From Bacillota bacterium (GTDB taxonomy: Bacteria > Bacillota > UBA4882 > UBA8346): DNA of 42,885 bases. The stretch's first letter is position 1, and the number at the start of each line of letters is the position of its first letter. The position numbers and the translations under genes are program-made. This document shows, one piece after another, positions 1 to 9,097 of the stretch. Below the pieces are notes generated by a model. The model had not been told where the DNA came from. It searched no databases and was given only the letters and a program-made list of their open reading frames with translations. Location: assembly GCA_023392595.1 (NCBI GenBank), contig JAEVYU010000080.1:1-42885 (forward strand). The letters are read 5' to 3'.

Positions 1-22
1 CTACGAATGTGGTATACTTCAT
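1..22 (-). CDS. 5' end of an unidentified minus-strand gene (partial)
   Basis: Read on the minus strand, an AAGGAGG ribosome binding site (positions 39-33 on the plus numbering) lies 10 bases ahead of an ATG at 22-20. The reading frame then gives MKYTTFV before the window ends. A TATAAT-like -10 hexamer lies upstream at 78-73 with no clear -35. Seven residues are far too few to assign a function. The strong binding site and spacing are the only reasons to believe a gene starts here. Confidence 0.5.
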
Positions 23-439
23 ATTGTCAGCCTCCTTCGTTTTGTAGCTCTGTAATGAGCCTCTTCATTCTCATTATAACCTACGTGATAGCGAATGGAG
101 TGCTGACACTTCCATTATGTCTCCCCCTAAAGTGGGAGAGCAACCCAATCTTATGCAGTCTAAATGCTTTTGACTACAGCGGTTAAGGTTACCCTTCCAC
201 TTGAATCAGCTATATTTATTCCCTTCAGAGAGGGGAAGGGCTTCGCGTCCGATAGGACGCACAGGTTAGGTCAAATAGGCGTTCGCTTTCCAACAGTGAT
301 TTCTGACAACAACAAAATTTAATTCAACATATATCGATTGATTGCCATCAGGATTTGTGGTTTTCTTGGTAAACTGTCCTAAGAATCGATGCTGAATGAA
401 CTTCCCCCGGGATAATCTGTCCAAAGGAGAAGCCTGCGG
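23..439. other. Intergenic region with small hairpins, no gene seen
   Basis: This stretch separates two divergent genes. It contains short inverted repeats, for example GCGTCC/GGACGC around 246-261 and CCCTTC/GAAGGG around 221-240. One open frame on the minus strand (about 266-472) has no ribosome binding site and no recognisable sequence, so I do not call it. The AAAGGAGA at 423-430 is the binding site of the downstream chemoreceptor. Confidence 0.5.
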
Positions 440-2124
440 ATGATGTTTACAAAACAACAAAACAAAAACCAAGGTTCAATCGTGGGAAAATTAGTGGATT
501 CACTGCTAAGTCTATTGAAAAGGGTCAATGTTTTTTTCCGGATTTTGACCATTGCCTTGATGATGTTTGTATTCTTGAGTTTAGAAGGTATTATGGGAAT
601 TTCTACCATTGCGACGTTGAATCATTATTCCCGTGATACTTTTGATAATGGATTTCAAGTGCTCTTTAAAATCAATGAGTTTCAAAGAAATTTTGAGCGG
701 TTGCAAACAAACTATCTACGGAATATCCTTACCAAAGGAAATTCGGCAGCCGCGGGTTTTTTAAGGGTTAGGAACAATATACATTCCGAGATCAGCGTAT
801 TTAAAAAAGCGAATATTGAAAATATCGAGAATATGGAGAAAGAAATCACCGCGATTGAAAAAATCCTTGGCGAGTATTAAGTTTTCTTCCGACAATGCTA
901 TGGGCAGAGTGCGGATCATGTCCATGGTTTCGATGGATCAAGGGGAAAGTTATTCCAATAAGGCCAAAATCATCACGGTAATTCTTCTGGTGGTTGGAAC
1001 CGGTTTGGCTTACTGTTAAGTCTGGCCATCGCCTTATCGATAGCCAGGCCTTTAAAGTCGGTGAAAATGACTGCCAATTCTTTGGCCGCCGGAGACTTGA
1101 CCCGCACGATTTCCGCGAAAGGTTCTCTGGAAGTGACATCGGTGGTGGAAAGTCTGAACAAGGCTATCCTAAGTCTCCGCCAATTGATGAAGGGCATGAC
1201 GAACAGTCCAATGTGCTGTATACCGCCAGTCGGGAATTAAAGAACGCTTCTCATGAAACAGGTAAATCGGCTGTGGAAGTTGCCAAAGCCATGGAAGAAT
1301 TAGCCGGCGCCTCTTCGGAACAAGCGGGTCAGACCTCTCAAGCGGTAGAAACGATTAACGCCTTGGCTGAATTGGTCCGTCAAGTATCCGAAGAATTGAA
1401 AAACATCTCGCTTGAATCGCAAAGCGTGGCAGAGTTCGCCAAACTCGGCCAAAAAGCCACCCATGACGTAGCCGATGCCATTCATAAAATTTACGATATG
1501 ACCAAAGAGGTAACCGGGGATATTGATGCGCTTAATAAAACATCTCTGGAAATTGCCACGATCACCTCGATGATTCATGGTATTGCCGAACAAACCACCT
1601 TGCTGGCTCTCAATGCCGCAATCGAAGCCGCAAGAGCCGCTGAACAGGGAAAAGGGTTTGCGGTAGTCGCCGCCGAAACCGGAAAATTGGCCGAACAATC
1701 CAAGCAGGCTGCGCAATTAATCACCGACCGAATCGATCAAATGAATAACCGTTCCCAACAAGCGGTATTTTCGGTGAATAACGGTTTGAATGTGGTGGAG
1801 AAAGGCCGGAGCATGGTAGCGGATGCCACAGTCACTTTTGAAAAAATTTTTGATAAACTGGGCGGGACTTTGGTGCGGATTGATACGGTAGCTTTATCTG
1901 CTAAAAAAATGGCTGATAAAAACGAAGGGATGATTGCAGCGATAACGAATATTGCTGCTTTAAGTGAAGAAAGTGTTGCCAGTACCGAAGAAGTATCGGC
2001 AATCGCCGAGGAGCAAAATGCTTCCGTTGAACAAGTCAACGCTGCTTTAGCGGAGAACCTTACCAACATCTCCGGTAAATTGAAACAAGCGATTTCTCAA
2101 TTTCAGATTGACTCCTCAAAATAA
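440..2124 (+). pseudogene. Methyl-accepting chemotaxis protein, broken by frameshifts
   Basis: A complete chemoreceptor can be read only by changing frame three times. The first frame (440 to about 880) has an N-terminal membrane helix (about residues 33-55) and the start of a four-helix periplasmic sensor. A second frame (about 880-1018) carries the second membrane segment. A third (about 1022-1195) is a clear HAMP domain with the IARPLK motif, and a fourth (about 1200-2124) is the cytoplasmic signalling coiled coil with its hairpin tip (LLALNAAIEAARA, then GKGFAVVA). The tip also differs from the family: AAETGKLAE stands where E-[EVI]-GKLAE is usual. In the family these proteins pass ligand signals to CheA/CheW. 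The start at 440 follows AAAGGAGA with a 9-base spacer. Either the gene is decaying or this assembly has indel errors. No che genes are nearby. Confidence 0.85.
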
Positions 2125-2230
2125 ATATCAATTGAACTGTTTTAGAAATAGAATGTCGTCCCATACGTTTATGGTAATGGCTTATCGATGATCGCTGATC
2201 AGAATCAAAAAATGAAACAGGAGGTTCATG

Positions 2231-3274
2231 ATGGTGAAAGTAGGGATAATCGGATGCGGTTCCATCACCAAGTACCGGCATGCACCGGAGTATGCCATGA
2301 ATCCAAATTCTGAAATCATGGGCTTTTTTGATCTCAGGAAAGAAAGAGCCGCAGAAATGGCTGGGCAATTTGGTGGTAAAGTGTACGAAACGGTTGAAGA
2401 GATGCTTGCTGAAAAATCAATTAACGCAGTGAGTGTTTGTGCTGCCAATAACTTTCATGCCTCCGTAACCATAGCCGCTTTGGAAGCCGGTAAACATGTA
2501 TTATGTGAAAAACCCATGGCCACTTCCGTTACGGATGCCATAAACATGATTACCGCCGCTCAAAAAGCCGGAAAATTTTTGATGATCGGACATAATCAGA
2601 GATTAGCCGCGGCCCATGTGAAGGTGAAACAGATTTTAAATTCCGGCGAAATGGGAAAAATCATTAGTTTTAAAACCTCTTTTGCTCATGGCGGACCTGA
2701 AGGGTGGAGCGCTGATAAAAGCGCCAATACTTGGTTCTTTAGCAAAAAGGATGCCATTTTGGGAGCCATGGGCGATCTGGGTATTCATAAAGCCGATTTG
2801 ATCCGCTGGCTCATTGGGGATGAAATCGTTGAAGTGTCCGCTTTTGTTTCAACTTTGGACAAAAAAGGCCCCGATGGAAGATTGATCGAGATTGACGATA
2901 ATGCCATCTGCCTATTGCGTTCCAAAACCGGAATAACCGGCACCCTCTGTGTCAGTTGGACAAATTACGGAGCTGAAGACAACAGCACGATCCTGTATTG
3001 CAGCGAAGGCGTGATCAAGATTTACGAAAATCCCGACATTCCCATCGAGATCAACAAAAGAAACGGCGAAAGAGTTTATTACCAAATCGGCAAAATTCAA
3101 ACCAATGAAAGCCAGACCCAATCCGGAATCATCGATCTTTTCGTAAATAGCCTCGTAAACAACACTCCCCCGGAAATCTCCGGTGAAGAAGGATTGGCCG
3201 CTTTAAAAATCATTTTCGCCTGTTTGGAATCATCCCTGACCGGTAAAACGGTAAAAATAGACTCGATAGGTTGA
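2231..3274 (+). CDS. Gfo/Idh/MocA family NAD(P)-dependent oxidoreductase
   Basis: The protein has about 347 residues, normal for the family. The N-terminal Rossmann fold shows the dinucleotide motif GIIGCGSI at residues 5-12, followed by the family signature EKPMA near residue 95 (the Lys is the conserved catalytic lysine). GDLGIHKADL near residue 185 supplies the Asp/His pair of the C-terminal sheet domain. Family members oxidise or reduce hydroxyls of sugars, inositols or sugar acids; the substrate cannot be told here. AGGAGG at 2219-2224 gives a 6-base spacer to the ATG at 2231 and only 3 bases to the overlapping ATG at 2228, so I prefer 2231. A sugar-isomerase-like gene follows 84 bases downstream on the same strand, so the two probably act in one carbohydrate pathway. 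Confidence 0.9.
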   Translation: MVKVGIIGCGSITKYRHAPEYAMNPNSEIMGFFDLRKERAAEMAGQFGGKVYETVEEMLAEKSINAVSVCAANNFHASVTIAALEAGKHVLCEKPMATSVTDAINMITAAQKAGKFLMIGHNQRLAAAHVKVKQILNSGEMGKIISFKTSFAHGGPEGWSADKSANTWFFSKKDAILGAMGDLGIHKADLIRWLIGDEIVEVSAFVSTLDKKGPDGRLIEIDDNAICLLRSKTGITGTLCVSWTNYGAEDNSTILYCSEGVIKIYENPDIPIEINKRNGERVYYQIGKIQTNESQTQSGIIDLFVNSLVNNTPPEISGEEGLAALKIIFACLESSLTGKTVKIDSIG

Positions 3275-3358
3275 ATTAAATTTTGTAAAAAAAGTGGACC
3301 TAAAAAAGTTAACGGAGACAGGATTAACCGTTGAGTTATCAAAGAAAGGTGGAGCGCC

Positions 3359-4285
3359 ATGTATCTGGGACTTCTCACAGTCTGTCTGGGCAATCAGTCT
3401 TTGGAACAAAAAGCCCGCTGGGCAAGGGAAAACGGCTTTAAAGCACTTGAGATCGCTTGTTGGCCGAAAAATAACGATCGTGATTATTCAAGCTCGGATA
3501 TTGATGTGGAGCATTTTACCCCGAAAGAGGCTGACCCAATCAATTCACTTTGCAAGGAATTGGGTTTGACCATCTCCTCGCTGGCCTACTATGATAACAA
3601 TCTGGACCGGGATTTATCCAAACGGGCCCGTGTCCATCATCACTTGAAAAAATGCATTGATGCTGCGGAAATGCTGGGCGTTTCGATGGTGGGGACCTTT
3701 ATCGGCAGGAATATCGATCGATCGATTCCGGAAAACTTTGATGAATTTGAAAGAGTATTCAGCGAAATGGTAGCGTATGCTGAAAGCAAAGGGGTTAAAA
3801 TCATCATTGAAAATTGTCCTATGGAGGGATGGCAAGTGCCGGGACTTCCGGGCACGATCTCTTTTGCGCCGGACCTCTGGCATGAAATGTTCCGCAGGAT
3901 TCCCAGCCCCAACTTCGGCTTGAATCTGGACCCATCCCATTTGGTGTTTCAGTTAATGGATTATATCAGTGTCATTCCGGAATTTAAGGATCGGATCTTT
4001 CATGTTCATGCCAAAGAAGCCAAAGTGAACAGCGAGAAATTAAAACGGTACGGGATTTTCAACCGGCAGTTATTTAGCGGAACAGGACATGAGTTTGGTT
4101 ATTGGAAACCCTGTATGCCGGGTCTGGGAGATCTCGACTGGAACCTTTTTCTGAAAACTTTACGGGATAACGGTTATGACGGTGTGGTCAGCATCGAGCA
4201 TGAAGATCCCGATTATGAGGGCACGGAGGAAAAAGTCAAAGAGGGACTCTTGATTGCCAAAAGACATTTGGAGAAATTCATTTAA
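3359..4285 (+). CDS. Sugar phosphate isomerase/epimerase (xylose isomerase-like TIM barrel)
   Basis: This 308-residue protein is a single AP-endonuclease-2/xylose-isomerase-like TIM barrel. The metal site typical of the family is visible in order: Glu in IIIENCPMEG (about residue 145), Asp and His in LNLDPSHL, His in FHVHAKE, and the C-terminal Glu in VVSIEHED. Relatives interconvert keto- and aldoses or act in inositol and sugar-acid breakdown. The start follows AAAGGTGGAGCGCC. Pairing with the Gfo/Idh/MocA gene just upstream is a common arrangement in inositol-type and uronate-type catabolic loci, but the specific sugar is not evident. No transporter lies in this small cluster. Confidence 0.85.
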   Translation: MYLGLLTVCLGNQSLEQKARWARENGFKALEIACWPKNNDRDYSSSDIDVEHFTPKEADPINSLCKELGLTISSLAYYDNNLDRDLSKRARVHHHLKKCIDAAEMLGVSMVGTFIGRNIDRSIPENFDEFERVFSEMVAYAESKGVKIIIENCPMEGWQVPGLPGTISFAPDLWHEMFRRIPSPNFGLNLDPSHLVFQLMDYISVIPEFKDRIFHVHAKEAKVNSEKLKRYGIFNRQLFSGTGHEFGYWKPCMPGLGDLDWNLFLKTLRDNGYDGVVSIEHEDPDYEGTEEKVKEGLLIAKRHLEKFI

Positions 4286-4317
4286 AGCAATGAATACCGC
4301 CGATTCGATTTCCCAAA

Positions 4318-4437
4318 GAGGCTGTTGCAAAAGGGATTGAAATCCATGAGAAATACAATATATACCATAAATAATGGGTAAAGCTTTCCATATATTATAT
4401 TTCTCTATCGATAAATCTTATTTTGCAACAGGCCCCT
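4318..4437. repeat. MITE-like palindromic element, about 120 bp
   Basis: The ends are inverted copies of CTGTTGCAAAA (4322-4332 and the complement at 4421-4432). An inner pair of 16-base arms, GAGAAATACAATATAT and its complement with one mismatch, surrounds an AT-rich centre, so nearly the whole unit could fold into one long hairpin. There is no coding capacity. The end sequence GGC-CTGTTGCAAAATAAG resembles, from memory, the terminal repeats of IS1182-type elements, which would make this a non-autonomous derivative. That link is an inference. It sits between the TIM-barrel gene and the convergent deoR-type gene. Confidence 0.6.
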
Positions 4438-4454
4438 TATTCATATCTTACTTG

Positions 4455-4490
4455 GGCTGTCCCCTGCAGAAATGAATGGACAGCCTCCTC
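4455..4490. terminator. Candidate hairpin terminator between convergent genes
   Basis: GGCTGTCC at 4455-4462 pairs perfectly with GGACAGCC at 4478-4485 around a 15-base loop. TCCTCTTATT follows on the plus strand, which is only moderately T-rich. The minus-strand side lacks a T-run. It lies just beyond the stop of the DeoR-type gene. Confidence 0.4.
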
Positions 4491-5270
4491 TTATTCGCAT
4501 ACAACCAGTTCCAATGGATATTTCTTTAAAAACTCCACCAAGGCCGGATTGATTTTGTTGTCGGTAATGATTTGATCGATGGCGCCGAAATCGGCCAGAT
4601 AAATTTGTCCCATTTTGGAAAACTTGGTGTAGTCAGCTAAAACAATCACTTTTTGGGAACGTTCAATCATCAGGCGCTTGGTATCCACTTCATCGGGGCT
4701 GGAATCGGTCAGCATTTGCTGTTCATGAATACTGGCGCAGGATAAAAAGGCCTTACTGGGGTAGTAATCTCTGGCAATCCTTTGGGGAATCGTCCCGGAA
4801 AGGGACATGTTGCTCTCTTTAAAGACTCCGCCCAAACAAATGAACTGCAGATTGGGATTTTGAACCTGAACCGCTTCCAGAAGCAATTTCAAAGAATTGG
4901 TAAGGATGGATACGTGGAGGTCTTTCGGAATATAACGGAGAAGATAAAGGGATGTTGAACTGTTATCCACAAAAATAGTATCGCCATTCCGAATCAGCGT
5001 GGCTGCCTTTTGGCAAATGGTCTTTTTTTCTTCGGCGTGGTGAATCTCGCGGATTCCTACCGGAAATTCCGGTAGGATCTTATCGGATGGAACATTAAGG
5101 ATAGCCCCGCCGTGGGTGCGTTTGATGATGCCTTCGTTTTCAAGTTCCCTCAAATCACGGCGAATGGTCTCTTTACAGGCATTGAATTTTTCCGATAAGG
5201 AATTTACATCGACTTTTCCTTCTTGCTCAAGGATATTAATGATTTGATTTTTTCTTTCCAATCCGAACAT
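4491..5270 (-). CDS. DeoR family transcriptional regulator
   Basis: The protein has 259 residues. A DeoR-type winged helix-turn-helix lies at the N-terminus (ERKNQIINILEQEGKVDV, then KETIRRDLRELENEGIIKRTHGG). It is followed by the DeoR sensor domain with the NSLKLL and LGG motifs typical of the ribose-5-phosphate-isomerase-like fold that binds phosphorylated sugars. AGAAGGG lies 9 bases before the ATG at 5270. An in-frame TTG at 5279 abuts that site with no spacer and is therefore rejected. Such proteins usually repress sugar-utilisation genes and are released by a sugar phosphate. Likely targets are the oxidoreductase/isomerase pair upstream, but I see no shared operator, so the target is inferred from position. 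Confidence 0.9.
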   Translation of the reverse strand: MFGLERKNQIINILEQEGKVDVNSLSEKFNACKETIRRDLRELENEGIIKRTHGGAILNVPSDKILPEFPVGIREIHHAEEKKTICQKAATLIRNGDTIFVDNSSTSLYLLRYIPKDLHVSILTNSLKLLLEAVQVQNPNLQFICLGGVFKESNMSLSGTIPQRIARDYYPSKAFLSCASIHEQQMLTDSSPDEVDTKRLMIERSQKVIVLADYTKFSKMGQIYLADFGAIDQIITDNKINPALVEFLKKYPLELVVCE

Positions 5271-5359
5271 AGGATTCAACCCTTCTAATTTAATGCAATC
5301 ATCAATTCTTAATCCATATTACCATATTTAGGGAGGTTTGGCGACGGATTCTTCGATGA

Positions 5360-6255
5360 TGGGCAATAAGGAAAATACGTTATCTTGCTTTGGGCGGAAA
5401 ATGTTTTGATACGGCAAGGGTTTATGAGAATGGGCAATCCGATGTGTGGCTGGGCAGTGGATCAAAGAACGCCGCAACCGTCAAAATATAGTCCTCTGCG
5501 CCAAAGGATGCCATCCCCTCGATCCCAATGCCATGCATATATCGCGTTTAACGCCGGAAGATATTGTTGGGGATTTGGAGACAAGCCTTCGCGCCATTGG
5601 AACCGATTATACGGACCTTTACCTTTTGCACAGGGATAATCCGAGAGTTCCGGTTGAAACCATCATGCCGGTCCTTCATAAGCTGGTGGCAACCGGGAAA
5701 ACACGCGCTATCGGAGTTTCCAACTGGACCGCCGGGAGAATCAATGAGGCGAACCGGTTCGCCGTGGCCAACGGCCTGACGCCTTTCTCCGTGAGCCAAA
5801 TGCATTTTGGCTTGGCCCAGACGACGCCCGCTCTTACCACGGATGTTACTCATGTTACCATGAATGATATTGAGTATGGATGGTATCTTGAGAACAACTT
5901 TTCGGTAATGGCCTTTGCGGCCCAGGGGAAAGGTTTTTTTGCGCAAGTTGCCAAAGGATTGCCTTTGAAAGAATGGCCCCAAAAATATTACGGATTCCTT
6001 CCGGAAAATTACCGCCGGGCTGAAAGATTGATTCAACTTGCTGCGGAATTGGGAACCAATGTTTCGGCGCTGGCTATTGCCTATGTCCGTGATAATCCGC
6101 TCCGGACTTCAGCTTTATGCGCATTTTCTTCGCTGGCCCAGTTTGAAGAAAGCATGGATGTTTTGCGGTTTAAGCTTACCCCGGAGCAGATTGCCTATTT
6201 GGAGGGGAAAGGGCAAACTCATTCGGCCAGATATCGAAAACAGCTCACTAAGTGA
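5360..6255 (+). pseudogene. Aldo/keto reductase remnant, N-truncated and frameshifted
   Basis: Two frames together give most of an aldo/keto reductase. From about 5363 to 5450 one frame reads a strand ending LALGGKCFDTARVYENG, carrying the tetrad Asp and Tyr. From about 5448 the other frame reads GQWIKERRNRQ and continues through VLCAKGCHP (catalytic Lys), LYLLHRDNP (catalytic His), AIGVSNW and the C-terminus to a stop at 6253. The shift falls in the GGGCAG region near 5448-5455. The roughly 45-60 N-terminal residues expected in the family are absent, and a TGA closes the first frame at 5357. No ribosome binding site supports a shorter active form. Its 3' end overlaps the convergent tag gene by 37 bases. 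Confidence 0.8.
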
Positions 6256-6791
6256 TCGTTGACAATTCCAATCGCTTGCAAGTGGGCGTATACAGTCGTG
6301 GAGCCCAGGAATTTAAAACCCCGTTTTTTAAGATCCTTGCTGATGGTGTCGGAGAGGTCTGTTGTAACGGGAATTTCACCGGTGGTCTTATAAGCGTGGA
6401 CTACCGGTTTGTTATTTACAAAACCCCAGATGTAACTGTCAAAGGAACCGAATTCCTGTTGAATCTGGATGAATTGTCTGGCATTGGTGACCGTGGCTTC
6501 GATTTTTTTCCGGTTGCGGATGATGCCGGGAAAAGCCAGTACCCGTTCAATATCGGCCTCGTTGTAACTTGCGATTTTTGAAACCGCGAAGGAATCCATG
6601 GCTGCTCTGAAAATCTCCCTTTTCTTCAGCACAATCAACCAACTGAGTCCGGCTTGCATCGCTTCCAAAGTTAAAAATTCAAAATGCTGCTGTTCGTCAT
6701 GGAGGGGAGTACCCCATTCTTTGTCGTGATATTCGGTGAGCAGCGGGTCCCCAAGGCACCAGGGACAGCGGGAAAGATTGGTGGAATCCAT
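6219..6791 (-). CDS. tag: DNA-3-methyladenine glycosylase I
   Basis: This 190-residue protein matches the Tag family in length and motifs. It removes 3-methyladenine from alkylated DNA to start base-excision repair. The zinc 'snap' ligands are present: Cys9 in SRCPWC, His22 in YHDKEWG, and His180 and Cys184 in NDHLVSCFRY. FEFLTLEAMQAGLSW is the conserved helix-hairpin-helix fold core. AAAGGTG lies about 5 bases ahead of the ATG at 6791. An in-frame TTG at 6806 falls on that site and is less likely. The gene stands alone, with its end overlapping the aldo/keto reductase remnant. Confidence 0.95.
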   Translation of the reverse strand: MDSTNLSRCPWCLGDPLLTEYHDKEWGTPLHDEQQHFEFLTLEAMQAGLSWLIVLKKREIFRAAMDSFAVSKIASYNEADIERVLAFPGIIRNRKKIEATVTNARQFIQIQQEFGSFDSYIWGFVNNKPVVHAYKTTGEIPVTTDLSDTISKDLKKRGFKFLGSTTVYAHLQAIGIVNDHLVSCFRYLAE

Positions 6792-7169
6792 GGTAGCACC
6801 TTTCAAACGGCGAGTATTTCTCCGGGCTGTGTTTTTAGGTATTCATCCTGTCGGCTTGATCAGGAACAGGTTGGGATGAACTTTTTGGAGAAGCCGTATA
6901 GATAGAGTTTATGGCGAAAGATACCAAAAATCAAGTTGAAAATTTTAACGTTTGAGAAGAACCGGTTGAGTGGAGGTGCGGACGGTGTTGGCGGGGTCCT
7001 GGGCGGTGAGAAAAACGGACGGGGCGATGAGAGCGCAGGGCAGGGCGATGATAGCGCAGGTCAGAGCTTTTTTTATATAAGGCCTTGGCCAAGGGGTGCC
7101 CAACAGGTTGAAGTACGGTGGGAATTGGGTTTGGGGGTCGGAAGGGGCGGGTTGCGGCGGCGACATTGA

Positions 7170-7335
7170 GTCAACCCTCCAACTTGGCTTCCGCGAATCC
7201 GGAGGATTCGACCTGAAGGGAGGAACGAAGGTTTTAGCCTGCGAAGCCTTTAGAATCAAAAACCAACAGAATTGCAGTTCGTTTTCCCTTGAGGGAGAAA
7301 GTGCGCCTTCATAGAGGCGAAGAATGAGGGTTGAC
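7170..7335. repeat. Short element with 10-bp perfect inverted ends
   Basis: GTCAACCCTC at 7170-7179 and its exact complement GAGGGTTGAC at 7326-7335 bound 166 bp. Similarity extends inward with 14 of 18 positions matching. Inside are further hairpins, such as CGAATCC/GGATTCG at 7194-7210 and TCCCT/AGGGA near 7286. No coding frame is present. This is the architecture of a small MITE or repetitive palindromic element, but I see no clear target-site duplication and no second copy in the window. Confidence 0.4.
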
Positions 7336-7952
7336 CACAGCTAGCTATCCAAAATCTTTGAGGCTCCAACGGCATCGGTTACTCTTCCCTGAATGTGCTT
7401 GGGGGAGAGCCCGCCTTTAAGAAAGCGCGGAGAGAGGTCGTGGGAGGCATTTAAAAGCCTTCCATTGCACCAAATTCGAAAGACCTTGGCAAAAAAATTT
7501 ATTCAAGAATTTGTCTGGATTGGGGGTCGCCATAATGAACTGGGGGCATTTTTTCATATCGATAAACTGATTAAAACCGGTATCAACATTGCTCATATGT
7601 AAGATTTTATTTTCTTCCCAATCATACATAAAATAATCATAAGCCAAAACTTGGTAATTTAAAAATATAAAAAAAAGTTACCAATAGAATTGAGATTCTT
7701 TTTCCCATCACTATCACATCCTTGGTAAATTCCTATTAAATAATTAATAAAAGATAAAAAACTAAACAATTGTCGAATTTTTTCGGCCAATAACAAAAAA
7801 ATCCTGCTCGGTTTTACCTTTAATTTGTTTTATATACCAATTGAAATACCGGAAAGGGAGATGAGGGATAACAGCATAATAATCGTAATCCCTGGTTTGT
7901 GAAACGTGAAACGGGAGAGGCCGCTGCTGTGAATAGACAGATTGGGTGAGGA

Positions 7953-7971
7953 CGTCGGCTGCCAGCCGACG
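7953..7971. repeat. Perfect 8-bp hairpin with 3-base loop
   Basis: CGTCGGCT and AGCCGACG are separated by GCC. The T-run expected of a terminator is missing on both sides, so this is more likely part of a palindromic repeat sequence. Confidence 0.35.
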
Positions 7972-8042
7972 GAAACGGGAGAGCGGATTTATGTGAGAAG
8001 GAAAAAGAATTCCTGATATCCCCGATGGGGGAAGGGTATACC

Positions 8043-9038
8043 CTAAGTGGTTTCCCTGATAATCAGCTCCGGATTAAGTTTTATATTATGAATGGTATGG
8101 TTTTCCTTGTTTTCAATTTTTTCAATCAACAAATCAACCCCCATGCGCGCCATTTCCAATACCGGCGGCGAAATTGTGGTAAGGCTCTGATACAAATAGG
8201 AAGATTCGCGGATATTATCATTGCCGATCATCGCAAAGTCCTCCGGTATTTTTAAGTTGGATTCGTAAATCGCCCTCATGGCTCCGATTGCAATATTATC
8301 ATAACCGGTAAGTAATGCGGTGGGGCGATCCTTGCCGGATAAAATTTTTTGCATGCAATTATATCCGCCTTGCTCAAATCGTTCTGCATCATCCACACAA
8401 TATTGTTCTTTGATTTCCAGCTCATTTTCCTTCATCGCCTTGGTAAACATTGGAAGACGAATAAATTTATTGACACTGTCGGTGATAAAACCGATTTTCC
8501 GGTGGCCCTTTTTTTTGAGGTGTTTGATGGCGGTATTCATACCATACGTATCGTCAATCATTATATAATCATAGTCAGGGAAAATATCCAACGCCTCAAT
8601 CAATACCACTGGAATTCCATAGGAATTTTTGATACGCCTTAGTTGATTGATGATTTCATGATGTATGGAACAAATGAGAAAAATTCCGTCAACATTCCGG
8701 TTGCAAAACATTTCCAACCCATCGCACTCTTCCTCGAATTTAAAATTAGAGATGTTGAGGATGGTGCTATACTGTTTTTTTTGCAGGAAAAATTGTAAAT
8801 CGTTTACGATTTTAACAAAGTAGTTGCTTTGGATTTCCGGAGCGATAATTCCTACCAATTTGGATGCCTTCCCGGCAAGAGTCTGGGCCACGACATTGGG
8901 TTTGTAGTTAAGTTCTTTGGCAATGTTGCAAACCTTCTCCCGGGTTTCTTCGGAAATATCGGCACGGCCGTTCAAGGCCTTTGAAACAGTCGAAACAGCT
9001 ACGCCTGCCTTTTGGGAAATATCTTTTAAACTTGCCAT
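8043..9038 (-). CDS. LacI family transcriptional regulator
   Basis: This 331-residue protein has the LacI layout. A helix-turn-helix (LKDISQKAGVAVSTVSKALNG) and hinge region occupy residues 1-60, followed by a periplasmic-binding-protein-like sugar sensor domain (LVGIIAPEI..., ending in NPELIIRETT). AGAGG lies 8 bases before the ATG at 9038; a TTG three bases earlier is less favoured. Its own promoter holds a palindrome (9078-9092) that recurs in near-identical form before the ABC transporter operon and in a related form at the serine hydrolase promoter. It therefore most likely represses itself and these divergent genes until a sugar inducer binds. The inducer is probably the substrate of the adjacent importer and is unknown. 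Confidence 0.93.
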   Translation of the reverse strand: MASLKDISQKAGVAVSTVSKALNGRADISEETREKVCNIAKELNYKPNVVAQTLAGKASKLVGIIAPEIQSNYFVKIVNDLQFFLQKKQYSTILNISNFKFEEECDGLEMFCNRNVDGIFLICSIHHEIINQLRRIKNSYGIPVVLIEALDIFPDYDYIMIDDTYGMNTAIKHLKKKGHRKIGFITDSVNKFIRLPMFTKAMKENELEIKEQYCVDDAERFEQGGYNCMQKILSGKDRPTALLTGYDNIAIGAMRAIYESNLKIPEDFAMIGNDNIRESSYLYQSLTTISPPVLEMARMGVDLLIEKIENKENHTIHNIKLNPELIIRETT

Positions 9039-9068
9039 CAATGATACCTCTTATTTTATTTTGCCATA

Positions 9069-9097
9069 ATGATACAACGAAAACGGTTTTTTGTCCA
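9069..9097 (-). promoter_or_regulatory. lacI-type gene promoter with embedded operator
   Basis: On the minus strand a -35 TGGACA (9097-9092) and a -10 TATCAT (9074-9069) are separated by exactly 17 bases. The spacer contains the operator-like sequence CGAAAACGGTTTTT (plus strand 9078-9091). A repressor bound there would block RNA polymerase, so autoregulation is likely. Confidence 0.6.

Larger units (their letters stand above)
6792..8042. other. 1.25 kb gene-poor region with hairpins and short repeats
   Basis: I find no convincing gene here. The sequence mixes GC-rich blocks (about 6970-7170) with AT-rich DNA (about 7600-7860). Visible structure includes a 166-bp element with inverted ends (listed separately), TTGGTAA/TTACCAA at 7651-7684, and a tight hairpin CGTCGGCT/AGCCGACG at 7953-7971. 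The direct repeat GAAACGGGAGAG occurs near 7909 and 7972. One minus-strand frame near 6945-7080 would encode a signal-peptide-like stretch (KKALTCAIIALPCALIAPS) with GC-rich codons unlike its neighbours, but it has no good start and ends soon, so it may be a gene relic. Confidence 0.5.

Noticed and set aside
266..472. Minus-strand 68-codon frame in the first intergenic region
   Set aside because: No ribosome binding site and no recognisable protein. It also overlaps the chemoreceptor start.
440..2124. Programmed frameshifting in the chemoreceptor
   Set aside because: Three or more shifts at sites without slippery heptamers or pseudoknots do not fit programmed events; decay or sequence error is simpler.
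6945..7259. Minus-strand frame with a signal-peptide-like segment
   Set aside because: There is no credible start codon with a binding site, it ends shortly after the hydrophobic stretch, and it begins inside a palindromic element. At most it is a relic.
7417..7647. Minus-strand 76-codon frame
   Set aside because: It would begin with TTG without a binding site, and its sequence matches nothing I know.
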